Positions 1 to 10,486 of a stretch of DNA of 64,000 nt are shown piece after piece (positions within the stretch are counted from its first letter, which is position 1; each line of letters begins with the position of its first letter). This DNA comes from JAGTVG01 sp963820995 (GTDB lineage: Bacteria; Bacteroidota; Bacteroidia; Cytophagales; Cyclobacteriaceae): the NCBI GenBank assembly GCA_963820995.1, contig CAWGCL010000004.1:372001-436000 (forward strand), given 5' to 3'. The position numbers were made by a program, and so were the translations under genes. The notes beneath the pieces were generated by a model. It saw only the letters and a list, made by a program, of their open reading frames with translations, was not told the DNA's origin and made no database searches.

Positions 1-2
1 AG

Positions 3-1415
3 GGGCGTGCAACATACCGTTATGTGAATGCTGTTAATGATACCTTTGCCATCCAGATCGATGAGTTTTACCTTGTTGCGGAAAACAGCAAAAACAGGGA
101 TTCTGATTTACATACTCAGGCTACTGGTTACGTTTACGAAGATGATGGTGTAGTCATTTCACCAGGTATGTCCTATAAAGGGGAAGCCATTATGTATGCT
201 CCGGATCCAGCATTTAAATTAGATGGTTATGTCAAATTGCAATATACTACCGGTGATTATGATGACATCTGGATAAAATACCAGAATAGTGGTGAATCTC
301 AGGAAGTTATATTTGACTTTAATAATGCTGTAACTGAGGATGAAACAGAGTTAACTGCCGGACTCTATTATGATGAGGATGACAGGTTGTACTATTCATT
401 TGTAAGTCCAAAACGATCTTTCCTTGATAAAGCATTTTTCGTTCCACATGGTATGCTTTCTTATGATCCGGACTCTACAACATACCGTATTGAAGATTCC
501 CTCAAGATAAGTGGTGACTCATATAACGGAAAGATATTTAACCTGAATGTCAATACAGGAGATATCCAGTTTGAAGGGCCGGTTGATCTTAATATGTTAA
601 CGGAGGACCTTGAGGTTACCGGGGCGGCCATAGGTTTCGGGAACATTAATGAAGAAATCTACCAGCTGAATGGATTCTTCACCCTTGATTTTAAGATGCC
701 TTCTCAAGCTATGTCTTTAATCAGTCAGGAAATGATCGAAATTGTTGATGTTCTGGGGCTTGAGATGGCTTACAGTGATGATCCCAATACACTTTATAAA
801 GTATCCGAAATAATTGGTGAACGAGCAACCCTGGAATATGAACAACGATCCCTTCAAGAGTATACAAGTCTATTGTCAATTTCTTCTAAATTATTAAAAA
901 CCCTTGTGCTTTCGGATGTAAATCTTAAATGGTCGAAAGAGGATAAGGCCTGGTACAGCGTGGGAAAAATTGGCCTTGGAAATATATTACAGAATGATAT
1001 CAACGCTTCGGTGGATGGATTTCTTGAAATCAAGAAAAATGATAATGGAGATGTTATAAATCTGTTTTTACAGTTTTCACCAAGGACCTGGTATTTTTTC
1101 AATTTCGAGGATAATAGAATGATTACCTCCTCCTCAAATGAAGATTATCTTAACGAGATCGCAGATAAAACAAATGCTTCCAAAGCCAATTTTGGAGAAT
1201 ATTTTTTTCTGGATGGCGAATTGAGCGATGCCTTGAAATTTGTGGATAACTTCCGTCTTACATATTTTAACATAGACGAACCATATGAAATAGAATTTGC
1301 TCCTTCTCAGGATATCCTACCTATATTTGAAGAGGATAAAGAAGAGGAAACAGATGATGGATTTACTATTCCGGAAGAAGTGGAAGAGGAAGAGGATGAT
1401 GATGATGGGTTTTAA
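3..1415 (+). CDS. C-terminal part of a large protein of unknown function (5' end outside window)
   Basis: The reading frame is open from the first bases of the window, so the gene begins upstream; the GTG at 24 is only the first in-frame start-like codon. About 470 residues are visible. They are rich in Asp, Glu, Tyr and Phe with alternating hydrophobic patterns that suggest beta structure. The C-terminus is very acidic, with runs of Glu and Asp in the last 30 residues and a final Gly-Phe. No membrane segment or catalytic motif is recognised. The composition would fit a large secreted or outer-membrane-associated protein, but this is inference. A histidine kinase gene follows after about 90 bp on the same strand. 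Confidence 0.7.
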   Translation, partial: GRATYRYVNAVNDTFAIQIDEFYLVAENSKNRDSDLHTQATGYVYEDDGVVISPGMSYKGEAIMYAPDPAFKLDGYVKLQYTTGDYDDIWIKYQNSGESQEVIFDFNNAVTEDETELTAGLYYDEDDRLYYSFVSPKRSFLDKAFFVPHGMLSYDPDSTTYRIEDSLKISGDSYNGKIFNLNVNTGDIQFEGPVDLNMLTEDLEVTGAAIGFGNINEEIYQLNGFFTLDFKMPSQAMSLISQEMIEIVDVLGLEMAYSDDPNTLYKVSEIIGERATLEYEQRSLQEYTSLLSISSKLLKTLVLSDVNLKWSKEDKAWYSVGKIGLGNILQNDINASVDGFLEIKKNDNGDVINLFLQFSPRTWYFFNFEDNRMITSSSNEDYLNEIADKTNASKANFGEYFFLDGELSDALKFVDNFRLTYFNIDEPYEIEFAPSQDILPIFEEDKEEETDDGFTIPEEVEEEEDDDDGF

Positions 1416-1508
1416 TTGACTAATATTAAGCCAGCATATATATACTATCGCTGTTTGTTTTATTAATTTCAAAATGGTTTAACTTTATAAAGATAAATCA
1501 TATTTACA

Positions 1509-3869
1509 TTGAGCCGTTTTATTATTTCCATTAAAGGCATTATTCAGATTATTATAGGTTTTTGCATATTGCTGAATATGCAAGTATATGGCCAAGAGTT
1601 GGATACAGCAGCACTAAACCTGGAATTTCAAAAATCAAAACTCTACATTCATAATAATCAGATAGATTCAGCAATAACAAGCCTGTCTAGGTTATCTGAT
1701 ACTGCACAAAAAGAAAAGTATTGGGAACTTATGACAGCTTCAAAAATTCAGCTGGCACGGATTTATGAGGAAAAGGAGGATTTTGACAATACGCTTAAGA
1801 ATTACATCGAGCTTATAAGAATACTTGATAAAAATGAAGCTTTTGATCAATTGGCTCTTACATACTATTCTTTGGGGGAGGATTATGAAAAGTATAATCT
1901 GTATAATAAGGCAATCAGGTTCTTTTCCCTTGCCGGAAGCTATTTTAAAACCAGTGGTAATGTAGATAAACTGGTTGAATCACTTTCCAGACAAAGTGAT
2001 TTGTATTTAATTATCGAGAATTTTGAGATGGCTGACAGTGCCTTGAATTCAGCAGTTCAAATTCTGAAGAAAAGTGACTCAGGAAAAGATATAATTCCAT
2101 TTTTACAAAGACAGGTAGAAATTTATAATAACCTGGGAGAATCAGACCAAATGCTGAGAACAAACCTCGAGATCTTGGAAATATATAAACGGCAGAAAGA
2201 CCACAAATCTGTTATTAAGATACAGAATGATATAGGATTTATCCATGCAGCTAATGGGGAATATAATATGGCAATTTTTCTATTTTTGGAATCACTTGAA
2301 GCTAGTTCCCAGTTTGAACTCCCTGATTCTGTGAGGATAAATATCCTTACAAATATTGGGATCGCATATAGTGCACTTGATCAGAATTCGATTTCAGTGG
2401 ATACACTCTCGAAAGTTGAAGCATACTACCTCGAAAAACAGCAACCAGATAAATTAGCCAGGATCCAGAACCTTATAGCAGAAGTTTATTTGAAACAAGT
2501 TAATATATCCAAAGCGCTGGAATATTCAATGAAATCTGTTTATAACGCCGAATCCAGTGGAGATATATCCATTCTCATGGACTGCTATAAAACATTATCT
2601 GATATTTATCAGGAGTCGGATGATTTTAAAAATGGCCTTATGTACTTCGGATTATACTCTGATTTGAAAGATTCAATATCCAGGCGTAATATTGCCAGAA
2701 ATATTGAAATAAACCGTCTGGAACAGAACGCAACTAATAGGGAGAGAAGTATGATCCTCATGGTTATGGATGAAGAGATTGAGGAACTTGCTCTTGAAAA
2801 CCTTAGAATTGAATCCGAACGGTATCTCAAAGAAATAGAATTATACAAAACTGAAAAGGCCCTGGAAAAGGAGGCTCAAAAGCGAAAACTATTGGCCCTG
2901 ATATTCATCTTCCTTGCCTTCTTTCTGATTCTTATTGTGTTTGGATATTTCGCCAAGAAAAAGGACAACAAGATTTTAAAACAACAAAAAGAATCCATTC
3001 TCAATATCAACCATGAACTTAAATCAAAAAATGAAGCTGTGGAATCCGCACTTGAAAAATTGAGAGTGACTCAAAGTAAACTTGTGGAATCAGAAAAAAT
3101 GGCCTCTCTGGGACAATTAACTGCAGGAATAGCTCATGAAATAAACAATCCGATAAATTTCATAAGCTCTAATCTAAGTCCCTTAAAGTTAAACATTAAG
3201 GAGATCATGGAGATCCTGAATGAATACAGGAAACTGAATGATCCTGAATCGAAACCTTCAAGTCTTAAAAAAGCCAGACAACTGGAGGAAAAATACGATA
3301 TTGAGTACCTGATAAAAGAACTAAACACAATATTAGATGGTATAAGTGATGGAGCTGAACGTACAAAAGAAATAGTATTGGGACTTAGAAATTTTAGCAG
3401 ACTCGATAAACACAAACTAATGGAGGTGAAACTATCTGAACTAATTGATTCTTCACTGGTTTTATTAAGAAACCAGTATAAAGACCGAATTGAGATCACC
3501 AAATCATATGACCCGGATTTAGTTTATGTGGAATGTTATCCCGGACAATTAAGTCAGGTTCTAATGAACATTTTTAGCAATGCAATTCAGGCTATTGGAG
3601 GCCAGGGAACAATATCTGTAAAAACGGAGTTATTTAAAAAAGAAGCAGTAATTATTATTTCAGACACCGGAAAGGGCATTCCACAAGATAAGTTGGACAA
3701 TATTTTTGATCCATTTTACACAACTAAGGAGGTAGGAGAAGGCACAGGGTTAGGCTTGTCCATTTCTTATGGAATTATTCAGGAACACAATGGAAGAATT
3801 GATGTTGAAAGTGTATTGGGAGAAGGTGCCACCTTTAAAATCTCCTTACCTGTCAGGCAGGAAGAATAA
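1509..3869 (+). CDS. TPR-containing membrane sensor histidine kinase
   Basis: A 786-residue protein with an N-terminal signal peptide (about residues 1-29), a long periplasmic stretch of TPR-like helical repeats (about 30-400), a coiled coil, one membrane segment (about 459-481), another coiled coil, and a HisKA/HATPase_c kinase core. The H-box is GIAHEINNP with the phospho-accepting His near 543. The ATP-binding N, G1 and G2 motifs follow (SNAIQAIG, DTGKGIP, GEGTGLGLS). No receiver domain is fused and no response regulator gene is adjacent, so its partner is unknown. The start is TTG; no ATG gives the signal peptide. The family senses an unknown periplasmic cue through TPRs and phosphorylates a regulator in the cytoplasm. 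Confidence 0.92.
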   Translation: MSRFIISIKGIIQIIIGFCILLNMQVYGQELDTAALNLEFQKSKLYIHNNQIDSAITSLSRLSDTAQKEKYWELMTASKIQLARIYEEKEDFDNTLKNYIELIRILDKNEAFDQLALTYYSLGEDYEKYNLYNKAIRFFSLAGSYFKTSGNVDKLVESLSRQSDLYLIIENFEMADSALNSAVQILKKSDSGKDIIPFLQRQVEIYNNLGESDQMLRTNLEILEIYKRQKDHKSVIKIQNDIGFIHAANGEYNMAIFLFLESLEASSQFELPDSVRINILTNIGIAYSALDQNSISVDTLSKVEAYYLEKQQPDKLARIQNLIAEVYLKQVNISKALEYSMKSVYNAESSGDISILMDCYKTLSDIYQESDDFKNGLMYFGLYSDLKDSISRRNIARNIEINRLEQNATNRERSMILMVMDEEIEELALENLRIESERYLKEIELYKTEKALEKEAQKRKLLALIFIFLAFFLILIVFGYFAKKKDNKILKQQKESILNINHELKSKNEAVESALEKLRVTQSKLVESEKMASLGQLTAGIAHEINNPINFISSNLSPLKLNIKEIMEILNEYRKLNDPESKPSSLKKARQLEEKYDIEYLIKELNTILDGISDGAERTKEIVLGLRNFSRLDKHKLMEVKLSELIDSSLVLLRNQYKDRIEITKSYDPDLVYVECYPGQLSQVLMNIFSNAIQAIGGQGTISVKTELFKKEAVIIISDTGKGIPQDKLDNIFDPFYTTKEVGEGTGLGLSISYGIIQEHNGRIDVESVLGEGATFKISLPVRQEE

Positions 3870-3980
3870 ATTCACTTCTTATTATCTAAAAGTATTTATC
3901 AGTTACGTGATCCTCCCCAAAATATATAATAGGATCAATCAGTTATAATGTGGTCCTAAATATCTATTTTTACAATTAGG

Positions 3981-5684
3981 ATGGATCAAAGATGGATTAT
4001 AAAAAATACACCGGAAAATGGAAAAGTTGAAAAACTTTCCAATGAAATTAATGTCAATCCGGTATTATCTTCCATATTGATACAAAGAGGTGTTGATACA
4101 TATAAAAAGGCCAAATATTACTTTCGCCCGTCTCTAAAAAGCCTGCATGATCCTTTTCTTATGGAAGATATGGATCTTGCCATTGAAAGGCTCAACCGTG
4201 CAATACACAATGGAGAGAATATTCTGATATATGGGGATTATGATGTAGATGGAACAACATCCGTTGCATTAGTTTTCAGCTATCTCAAGAAAATATATTC
4301 AAATGTTCATTATTACATACCTGACCGGGATGGTGAAGGGTATGGAATTTCAAAGAAGGGAATTGAGTGGGCAGATAAAAATAACATTAACCTTATCATC
4401 AGTCTGGATTGTGGCATTAAGGCGGTTGAAATGACCAAGCTGGCCAATGTAAAGGGCATTGATCTGATTATTTGTGACCACCATCTTCCTGGACCAACCT
4501 TACCTGAAGCATATGCCATTCTTGATCCGAAGAGAAAGGAATGCCGGTATCCTTATAAAGACCTCTCTGGTTGCGGTGTCGGATTTAAATTTCTCCAGGG
4601 ATTTGCTATATATAATAAACTTGATGATTCTGAATTATTTGAGTATCTGGATTTTCTGGCCGTAAGTATTGCATCTGATATCGTTCCTGTTAATGGGGAA
4701 AATCGGATATTCTCTTATTATGGTTTGGAAAAATTGAACAGTAATCCAAGGCCCGGGTTGAAGGCATTGATCGATGTTGCCGGCCTTAGGGGGAAAGTGA
4801 CAATTTCAGGGATAGTTTTTGGCATTGGACCAAGAATTAATGCAGCAGGTAGAATGACCCATGCCGGTTTGGCTGTTGAGTTGCTGATATCAGATTCATA
4901 CAAGAAAGCAGAGCATACGGCCCTGAAAATTAACAGCAATAATATCGAACGGAGAAGCTTTGATTCAAATATAACTCAGGAAGCCCTGAAAATGATTGAA
5001 AATGACGAAAAGCTTAAAAAAGCAAAGTCAACCGTTTTATTTAAAAGTGACTGGCATAAAGGAGTGATCGGGATCGTAGCATCAAGGTGTATTGATAAAT
5101 ATTACAGGCCAACTATAATACTTACTAAATCAAAAAATAAGGCCACAGGATCTGCCAGGTCAGTAGATGGTTTTGATGTTTATGAAGCCATCGCCCAATG
5201 TTCAGATCTTCTGGATCAATATGGAGGACATATGTATGCAGCAGGATTAACCATGGATGTTGATAAAATTGCGTCATTTCAGAAGAGGTTTGAAAAGATA
5301 GTTGAAGAAAAGATAACGGATGAACAATTAATACCACATTTAGATATTGATCAGGTAATATCAATTGATTTGGTTACGCCAAAATTCCTTGATATTCTTA
5401 AGCAAATGGCCCCTTTTGGCCCTGCAAATTTACAGCCCCTCTTCGTCTCTGAAAATCTATTTGTCACCAACCGCCCGCGAATACTGAAAGAAGATCATTT
5501 AAAGTTTTATGTACATCAGGAGGAATCAGACACTGTATTTGAAACAATTGGTTTTGGATTAGCGCCATATTTTGAGTTAATTAACAGTGGTATGCGATTT
5601 AAAATGGCCTATGCTATAGAAGAGAACAATTATCTGGATCAAAACTCCATACAATTTATTGCTAAGGATATAAAATTTGACTAA
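3981..5684 (+). CDS. recJ: Single-stranded-DNA-specific exonuclease RecJ
   Basis: A 567-residue DHH-family 5'-3' ssDNA exonuclease used in recombination and mismatch repair. The phosphoesterase motifs are clear: YGDYDVDG near residue 88 (motif I), a catalytic Asp in SLDCG, and CDHH near 165 (the DHH motif). The DHHA1 region contains the GGH motif (QYGGHMYAAG), followed by the OB-fold region typical of RecJ. Length matches the family. ATG start at 3981. The stop codon overlaps the lptB start (TAATG), so the two genes are probably translationally coupled; the pairing with LPS export looks like operon packing and not shared function. Confidence 0.97.
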   Translation: MDQRWIIKNTPENGKVEKLSNEINVNPVLSSILIQRGVDTYKKAKYYFRPSLKSLHDPFLMEDMDLAIERLNRAIHNGENILIYGDYDVDGTTSVALVFSYLKKIYSNVHYYIPDRDGEGYGISKKGIEWADKNNINLIISLDCGIKAVEMTKLANVKGIDLIICDHHLPGPTLPEAYAILDPKRKECRYPYKDLSGCGVGFKFLQGFAIYNKLDDSELFEYLDFLAVSIASDIVPVNGENRIFSYYGLEKLNSNPRPGLKALIDVAGLRGKVTISGIVFGIGPRINAAGRMTHAGLAVELLISDSYKKAEHTALKINSNNIERRSFDSNITQEALKMIENDEKLKKAKSTVLFKSDWHKGVIGIVASRCIDKYYRPTIILTKSKNKATGSARSVDGFDVYEAIAQCSDLLDQYGGHMYAAGLTMDVDKIASFQKRFEKIVEEKITDEQLIPHLDIDQVISIDLVTPKFLDILKQMAPFGPANLQPLFVSENLFVTNRPRILKEDHLKFYVHQEESDTVFETIGFGLAPYFELINSGMRFKMAYAIEENNYLDQNSIQFIAKDIKFD

Positions 5685-6421
5685 TGGGACTTGTATTAAG
5701 GGCGGATAACCTGGTTAAAAAATACAAAAGCAGGACTGTCGTAAATAATGTTACCTTGAAGGTAGAGCAAGGAGAGATAGTTGGGCTTCTTGGACCTAAT
5801 GGAGCGGGCAAAACTACATCTTTTTATATGATCGTCGGCTTGATAAAGCCTTTATCAGGAGAAATTTTTTTGGAAAAAGATAATATTACATCTTTGGCAA
5901 TGTACAAAAGGGCCAAATTGGGAATTGGTTATCTTGCTCAGGAACCATCAGTTTTCAGATCCCTGACTGTTGAGGAAAATCTGCTGGCCGTACTGGAACT
6001 TTCTAAAATGACCAAAAAGGAACAGTATAAAAAAATGGAAGCCTTATTGGATGAATTCAGTCTTAACCATGTTAGAAAAAGCAAAGGAGTGGTTTTATCA
6101 GGTGGAGAAAGACGTAGAACAGAAATAGCAAGAGCCCTGGCTGTTGATCCAAAATTTGTGTTATTGGATGAACCTTTTGCCGGTGTTGATCCTATTGCCG
6201 TAGAGGAAATTCAATCAATAGTCGCCAGACTGAAACGGAAAAATATTGGCATTCTTATAACTGACCATAACGTAAATGAAACCCTGTCAATAACCGATAG
6301 GGCTTATTTAATGTTTGAAGGTAAACTCTTAAAATCAGGTAGTGCAGAAGAACTTGCAGAAGACGAGCAGGTAAGAAGAGTATATCTGGGCAAGCATTTT
6401 GAGTTGAAAAGAAAGATTTAG
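5684..6421 (+). CDS. lptB: LPS export ABC transporter ATP-binding protein LptB
   Basis: A 245-residue cytoplasmic ATPase that powers lipopolysaccharide extraction from the inner membrane by LptB2FG. Visible are Walker A (GPNGAGKTT, about 36-44), the Q-loop, the ABC signature LSGGERRR, Walker B (FVLLDEPFAGVDP) and the switch His in TDHN. The FAGVDP and Glu/Arg-rich pattern is characteristic of LptB over other ABC ATPases. The start overlaps the recJ stop by one base. A probable lptC lies separately at 30.4 kb; lptF and lptG are not in this window. Confidence 0.96.
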   Translation: MGLVLRADNLVKKYKSRTVVNNVTLKVEQGEIVGLLGPNGAGKTTSFYMIVGLIKPLSGEIFLEKDNITSLAMYKRAKLGIGYLAQEPSVFRSLTVEENLLAVLELSKMTKKEQYKKMEALLDEFSLNHVRKSKGVVLSGGERRRTEIARALAVDPKFVLLDEPFAGVDPIAVEEIQSIVARLKRKNIGILITDHNVNETLSITDRAYLMFEGKLLKSGSAEELAEDEQVRRVYLGKHFELKRKI

Positions 6422-6428
6422 CAGAACT

Positions 6429-7946
6429 ATGGAACTCATCAATTCAATTTTTTCATGGGTGATGCTAAAAAGAATGCATCAAATTGATCTCTTCCTAAAA
6501 TATCCTATAGAGGTTCAGCAGGAGTTATTTGGAAAACTTATCAGCACAGCAAAAAATACTGTTTTTGGCAAAGAACATGATTTTGAGAATATACAAACCT
6601 TGAGTGACTTCAGAAATAAAGTACCCGTAAGAAACTATGAAGTACTCTATCCGTATATTGAAAGATTGCTTAACGGAGAACAACAGATATTATGGCCATC
6701 AGAAGTTAACTGGTTTGCCAAATCCTCAGGTACTACCAACAACAGGAGCAAATATATACCTGTAACCAATGAGGCCCTTGAAGACTGTCATTTTAAGGGA
6801 GGGAAGGATATGATTTCAATTTATGTGAATAATTATCCTGACTCAAAGATATATGCCGGAAAAGGATTGGTCATTGGGGGTAGCCACCAGATCAACCAGT
6901 TTGATAAAAACTCGAAATCTTATTATGGAGATGTATCTGCTGTAATTATCAAAAACCTGCCGTTCTGGTCTCAGATTATGAAAACCCCCCCTACTGATAT
7001 TGCTCTAATGAGTGATTGGGAGGAGAAAATTGAAAAAATGGCGGAAATTACTTCTGAAGAAAATGTAACAAGCATCTATGGTGTTCCAACCTGGACTGTC
7101 GTATTGATTAAAAGGATTCTTGATTTGAAGAAAGCAAAGAATATACTTGATGTTTGGCCCAATCTTCAACTCTTCGTTCATGGGGCTGTTTCCTTTCTTC
7201 CGTATAAAAAATTATTTAAAGATTTGATCCCATCGGATGATATGAGGTATATGGAAACATATAATGCCTCAGAAGGCTTTTTCGGCATTCAGGATAAAAA
7301 ACGATCAGATGAACTATTGCTGATGCTGGACTATGGGATCTTTTATGAGTTCATTCCTTTTGAAGATATCAATAAGGATGACCCTAAAACAATAGGACTC
7401 GAGGAAGTGGAAATTGGGAAAAACTATGCTATGGTAATATCCACTAATGCTGGATTATGGCGGTATAAAATTGGGGATACCGTCAGGTTTACGTCAAAAT
7501 ATCCATTCAGGATTAAGATATCTGGCCGTACGAAGCACTTTATCAATGCATTTGGAGAAGAATTGATAATTGAAAATGCAGAACAGGGTATCGCAAACGC
7601 CTGTGCTAAAACAGGAGCAATCATTGGGGATTACACAGCAGGACCAAGATATTTCCTAGAAAGTGAAAAGGGGGGGCATGAGTGGATAATTGAATTCAAA
7701 AAATTGCCCAATGATCTCAATAAATTTGTTGAAGTCTTAGACAGGACTTTGAGAAGGATCAATAGTGATTATGATGCCAAGAGGTATAAAAATATAGCTC
7801 TGAATAAGCCCCTAATTCATGCTGTGAAAGATGGTACGTTTTATTATTGGATGAAAAAAAGAGACAAACTGGGTGGACAAAATAAAGTGCCAAGGCTGGC
7901 GAATACCAGGGAATATCTTGAAGATATCTTACCTTTAATCAAATAG
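6429..7946 (+). CDS. GH3 family protein (acyl-adenylate-forming, substrate unknown)
   Basis: A 505-residue protein of the GH3 superfamily, related to the plant auxin-amino acid ligases. The adenylation-type P-loop is visible as SSGTTNNRSKYIP (about residues 100-112), followed by the conserved YxASEGFFG-like motif (YNASEGFFGIQ) and the hinge segment WRYKIGDTVRF. Bacterial members are common in Bacteroidota; their substrate is not established, and amide bond formation is inferred from the family. The gene starts 7 bp after lptB and looks cotranscribed with recJ-lptB. A bidirectional terminator follows at about 8.04 kb. Confidence 0.9.
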   Translation: MELINSIFSWVMLKRMHQIDLFLKYPIEVQQELFGKLISTAKNTVFGKEHDFENIQTLSDFRNKVPVRNYEVLYPYIERLLNGEQQILWPSEVNWFAKSSGTTNNRSKYIPVTNEALEDCHFKGGKDMISIYVNNYPDSKIYAGKGLVIGGSHQINQFDKNSKSYYGDVSAVIIKNLPFWSQIMKTPPTDIALMSDWEEKIEKMAEITSEENVTSIYGVPTWTVVLIKRILDLKKAKNILDVWPNLQLFVHGAVSFLPYKKLFKDLIPSDDMRYMETYNASEGFFGIQDKKRSDELLLMLDYGIFYEFIPFEDINKDDPKTIGLEEVEIGKNYAMVISTNAGLWRYKIGDTVRFTSKYPFRIKISGRTKHFINAFGEELIIENAEQGIANACAKTGAIIGDYTAGPRYFLESEKGGHEWIIEFKKLPNDLNKFVEVLDRTLRRINSDYDAKRYKNIALNKPLIHAVKDGTFYYWMKKRDKLGGQNKVPRLANTREYLEDILPLIK

Positions 7947-8030
7947 TGGATAAAATAGTGAGTCCTTGAAACATACAAGGACTTGATATAGCGCATCTGA
8001 TATATTAAAAAAAAGAAGTCCTGTAAGAAT

Positions 8031-8081
8031 AAAAAATCCCGCCAGTCTGTTTTGACACAGACATAGACGGGGTCTTTTTTA
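8031..8081. terminator. Bidirectional intrinsic terminator between convergent genes
   Basis: Stem built from CCCG and GTCTGT on the left and ACAGAC and CGGG on the right, with a short loop, flanked by an A-run on the left and a T-run on the right. It lies between the GH3-family gene (plus) and the EF-G-like gene (minus), so it can end transcripts from both sides. Confidence 0.75.
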
Positions 8082-8099
8082 AAATTCTATCAGATTAGT

Positions 8100-10229
8100 T
8101 TATTTCTCAGCTTCTTCTGCCAGATGTTCCTGATATAATTTCTGTTGAATATCAGGTGGTACAGGTGAATATTCTGAAAATTTAGCTTTAAAACTGGCCC
8201 TACCCTGTGTAAGAGATCTTAGCGTAGTTGTATATTTATACATTTCTGCTAAAGGTGTCTTTGCCTTAATTACCTGATAATTGTTAACAGCATCCATTCC
8301 CATGATAATGGACCTTCTTGATTGAAGGTCTGTCATAACATCTCCCATAAGGTCTTCAGGTACCATTACCTCAACATCATATATTGGTTCGAGGATCTTC
8401 GGATTTGCCTCCACAAAGGCAGCTTTAAAAGCCTGAGCTCCTGCTATTTTAAAAGAAATATCATTTGAGTCAACTGGGTGCATCTTACCGTCATATACAA
8501 AAACCCTTACATCGCGCACATAAGATCCTGTTAGAGGGCCTTCTTCCATTTTTTCCATAACCCCTTTTAGTATGGATGGAATAAACCTTTGATCAATGAC
8601 ACCACCTACAATACAATTGTAAAATACCAGCTTTCCTCCACCTTCCAGAGCAATTTCTTCCTTTTTCCTCAGGTTCAAATCGGTTGGCTCTGGTGCCCCT
8701 TCATAATAAGGATCAATCCGCATAAATACTTCGCCAAATTGACCTGCTCCACCTGATTGTTTTTTGTGTCGGTAACTTGCATCAGCTCTCTTCTGAATGG
8801 TTTCACGATAAGGGATCCTTGGCTTGAATGTTTCAGCTTCTACTCCATAGATCTTCTTAAGTTTCCAGTCTGTAACTGCGAGATGCAATTCTCCCTGGCC
8901 TGACCATATCAATTGTTTTAATTCTCGTGAAAATTGGATAATAGAAGTTGGATCTTCCTGGTTTATCTCCCTTAAAGCCTCACTCAATTTCTCTTCATCA
9001 TTTTTATCAATTGCCCGTATGGCAGTTTGCATTCTAGGTACTGGAAACTCCATGGGTTGGTATTCAACCTTAAATTCTTTAACATGTAAAGTGTTATTGG
9101 TATTTGTGTCTTTTAGCTTTACAGTAGCACCAATATCACCAGCAACAAGTTTATCCACGTTGGTCCTATTCTTGCCATCCATTATAAATAACTGATTGAT
9201 CTTTTCAGAAGTGCTTGTAGTTGTATTATAAAGCTCAGAGCCTATTTTCAATTCTCCCGTACAAACTTTAAAGAAAGTAACCTTACCCAGGTATGGTTCA
9301 TTAATTGTTTTAAAAACAAAGAGAGAGGTTTTTGCTTTAGGATCGCACTGAATTTCTTTTCCATCAACTGTCTTTTCCGGTTTTCCCTCTAAAGCTGAAG
9401 GGGCTACATTATCTATAAAGCCCATCAGACGACCACTACCCATATTTTGTTTTGCCGAAAGGCAGAATATCGGAAATACTTCCTGACGAAGCATACCCAT
9501 TTTCAATCCTTTTCTTAATTCGTCTTCATCAAGGGAGCCCTTCTCAAAATATAGTTCCATGAGGGCTTCGTCATTTTCAGCAGCTTTCTCAACAAGTTCG
9601 TTATGCAATTCCTCTGCCTTATCCTTCTCTTCATCCGGGATTGGTAATTTCTCTGGTTTTCCTCCTCCGGTAGGGAATTTGTAATAGGTCATTTTAAGCA
9701 GGTCGATAATGCCATTAAATCCTTCCCCCTGATTAACCGGATATTGCATTTGTACAACAGCAGAACCAAACCTGCTTTTTATGGACTCAACTGCCAAATC
9801 AAAATTTGCTTTTGGATGGTCAAGTTGATTAAGTCCAAATATCACAGGTTTTTCAAATTTTTCTACATAATTCCAGATCAATTCAGTGTTCACCTCAACG
9901 CCATACTGAGAATTAATGACCATCAGACATGTATCGGCCACACGAAGGGATGATACAATTTCCCCCATAAAATCATCCAGACCCGGAGTATCTATCAAAT
10001 TTATTTTATAATCTCTCCATTCACTATGCATAGAAGTGGCATAAACCGAATTTCCACGTTCATGCTCTATCTCATGATAATCGGATACCGTGTTTTTATC
10101 TTCTACTGTGCCACGGCGGGTAACCATGCCAGATTCAAATAACATAGTTTCGGCCAGCGTTGTTTTACCTGATTTGGCACTCCCTAGAAGTACTACATTT
10201 TTAATGTGCTTGTCATCATAAACTTTCAT
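8100..10229 (-). CDS. Elongation factor G-like GTPase (EF-G paralogue)
   Basis: A 709-residue translational GTPase with EF-G domain order. G1 is GSAKSGKT near the N-terminus, G3 is DTPGLDDF, and G4 reads NQLD where true EF-G has NKxD. Domain II, domain IV (segment KKQSGGAGQFGEV) and the C-terminal domain V (RRSIIMGMD) are present. I chose the ATG at 10229 because it has a GGAAAG ribosome site 7 bp upstream and begins right before the G domain; the open frame extends to 10373, but those 48 codons encode an unlikely hydrophobic tail. This is the paralogous EF-G-like family and probably not the main translocase. The gene stands alone. Confidence 0.9.
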   Translation of the reverse strand: MKVYDDKHIKNVVLLGSAKSGKTTLAETMLFESGMVTRRGTVEDKNTVSDYHEIEHERGNSVYATSMHSEWRDYKINLIDTPGLDDFMGEIVSSLRVADTCLMVINSQYGVEVNTELIWNYVEKFEKPVIFGLNQLDHPKANFDLAVESIKSRFGSAVVQMQYPVNQGEGFNGIIDLLKMTYYKFPTGGGKPEKLPIPDEEKDKAEELHNELVEKAAENDEALMELYFEKGSLDEDELRKGLKMGMLRQEVFPIFCLSAKQNMGSGRLMGFIDNVAPSALEGKPEKTVDGKEIQCDPKAKTSLFVFKTINEPYLGKVTFFKVCTGELKIGSELYNTTTSTSEKINQLFIMDGKNRTNVDKLVAGDIGATVKLKDTNTNNTLHVKEFKVEYQPMEFPVPRMQTAIRAIDKNDEEKLSEALREINQEDPTSIIQFSRELKQLIWSGQGELHLAVTDWKLKKIYGVEAETFKPRIPYRETIQKRADASYRHKKQSGGAGQFGEVFMRIDPYYEGAPEPTDLNLRKKEEIALEGGGKLVFYNCIVGGVIDQRFIPSILKGVMEKMEEGPLTGSYVRDVRVFVYDGKMHPVDSNDISFKIAGAQAFKAAFVEANPKILEPIYDVEVMVPEDLMGDVMTDLQSRRSIIMGMDAVNNYQVIKAKTPLAEMYKYTTTLRSLTQGRASFKAKFSEYSPVPPDIQQKLYQEHLAEEAEK

Positions 10230-10486
10230 ATCTTTCCATTTTGAGTTAAAAAAATGAGGAGAGCAGGAAGGACTTCCCCATCCCATTAGGGGTGGTAAAA
10301 ATAGTCCTAAAACGTGAAAAAAGCAAAGCAGAATAATATAAGTGAAGACTCTATATAATCTTCTGATTATCAAGCGATTACATGCGGATTTAAAAAAATT
10401 CTTTAAAAGGTTATAAATCCAATAACTAAATTTGAAAACACTGATTAACTGGCAGGTTGAAAATATCCGGATTTAGAATAGTCTGC

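Noticed and set aside
3134..3502. 122-codon minus-strand ORF
   Set aside because: Antisense shadow of the histidine kinase core, Ser/Leu/Phe-rich.
10230..10373. N-terminal extension of the EF-G-like gene
   Set aside because: The extra 48 codons encode a Cys/Phe-rich tail unlike any EF-G; ATG 10229 has a good ribosome site and begins the G domain.
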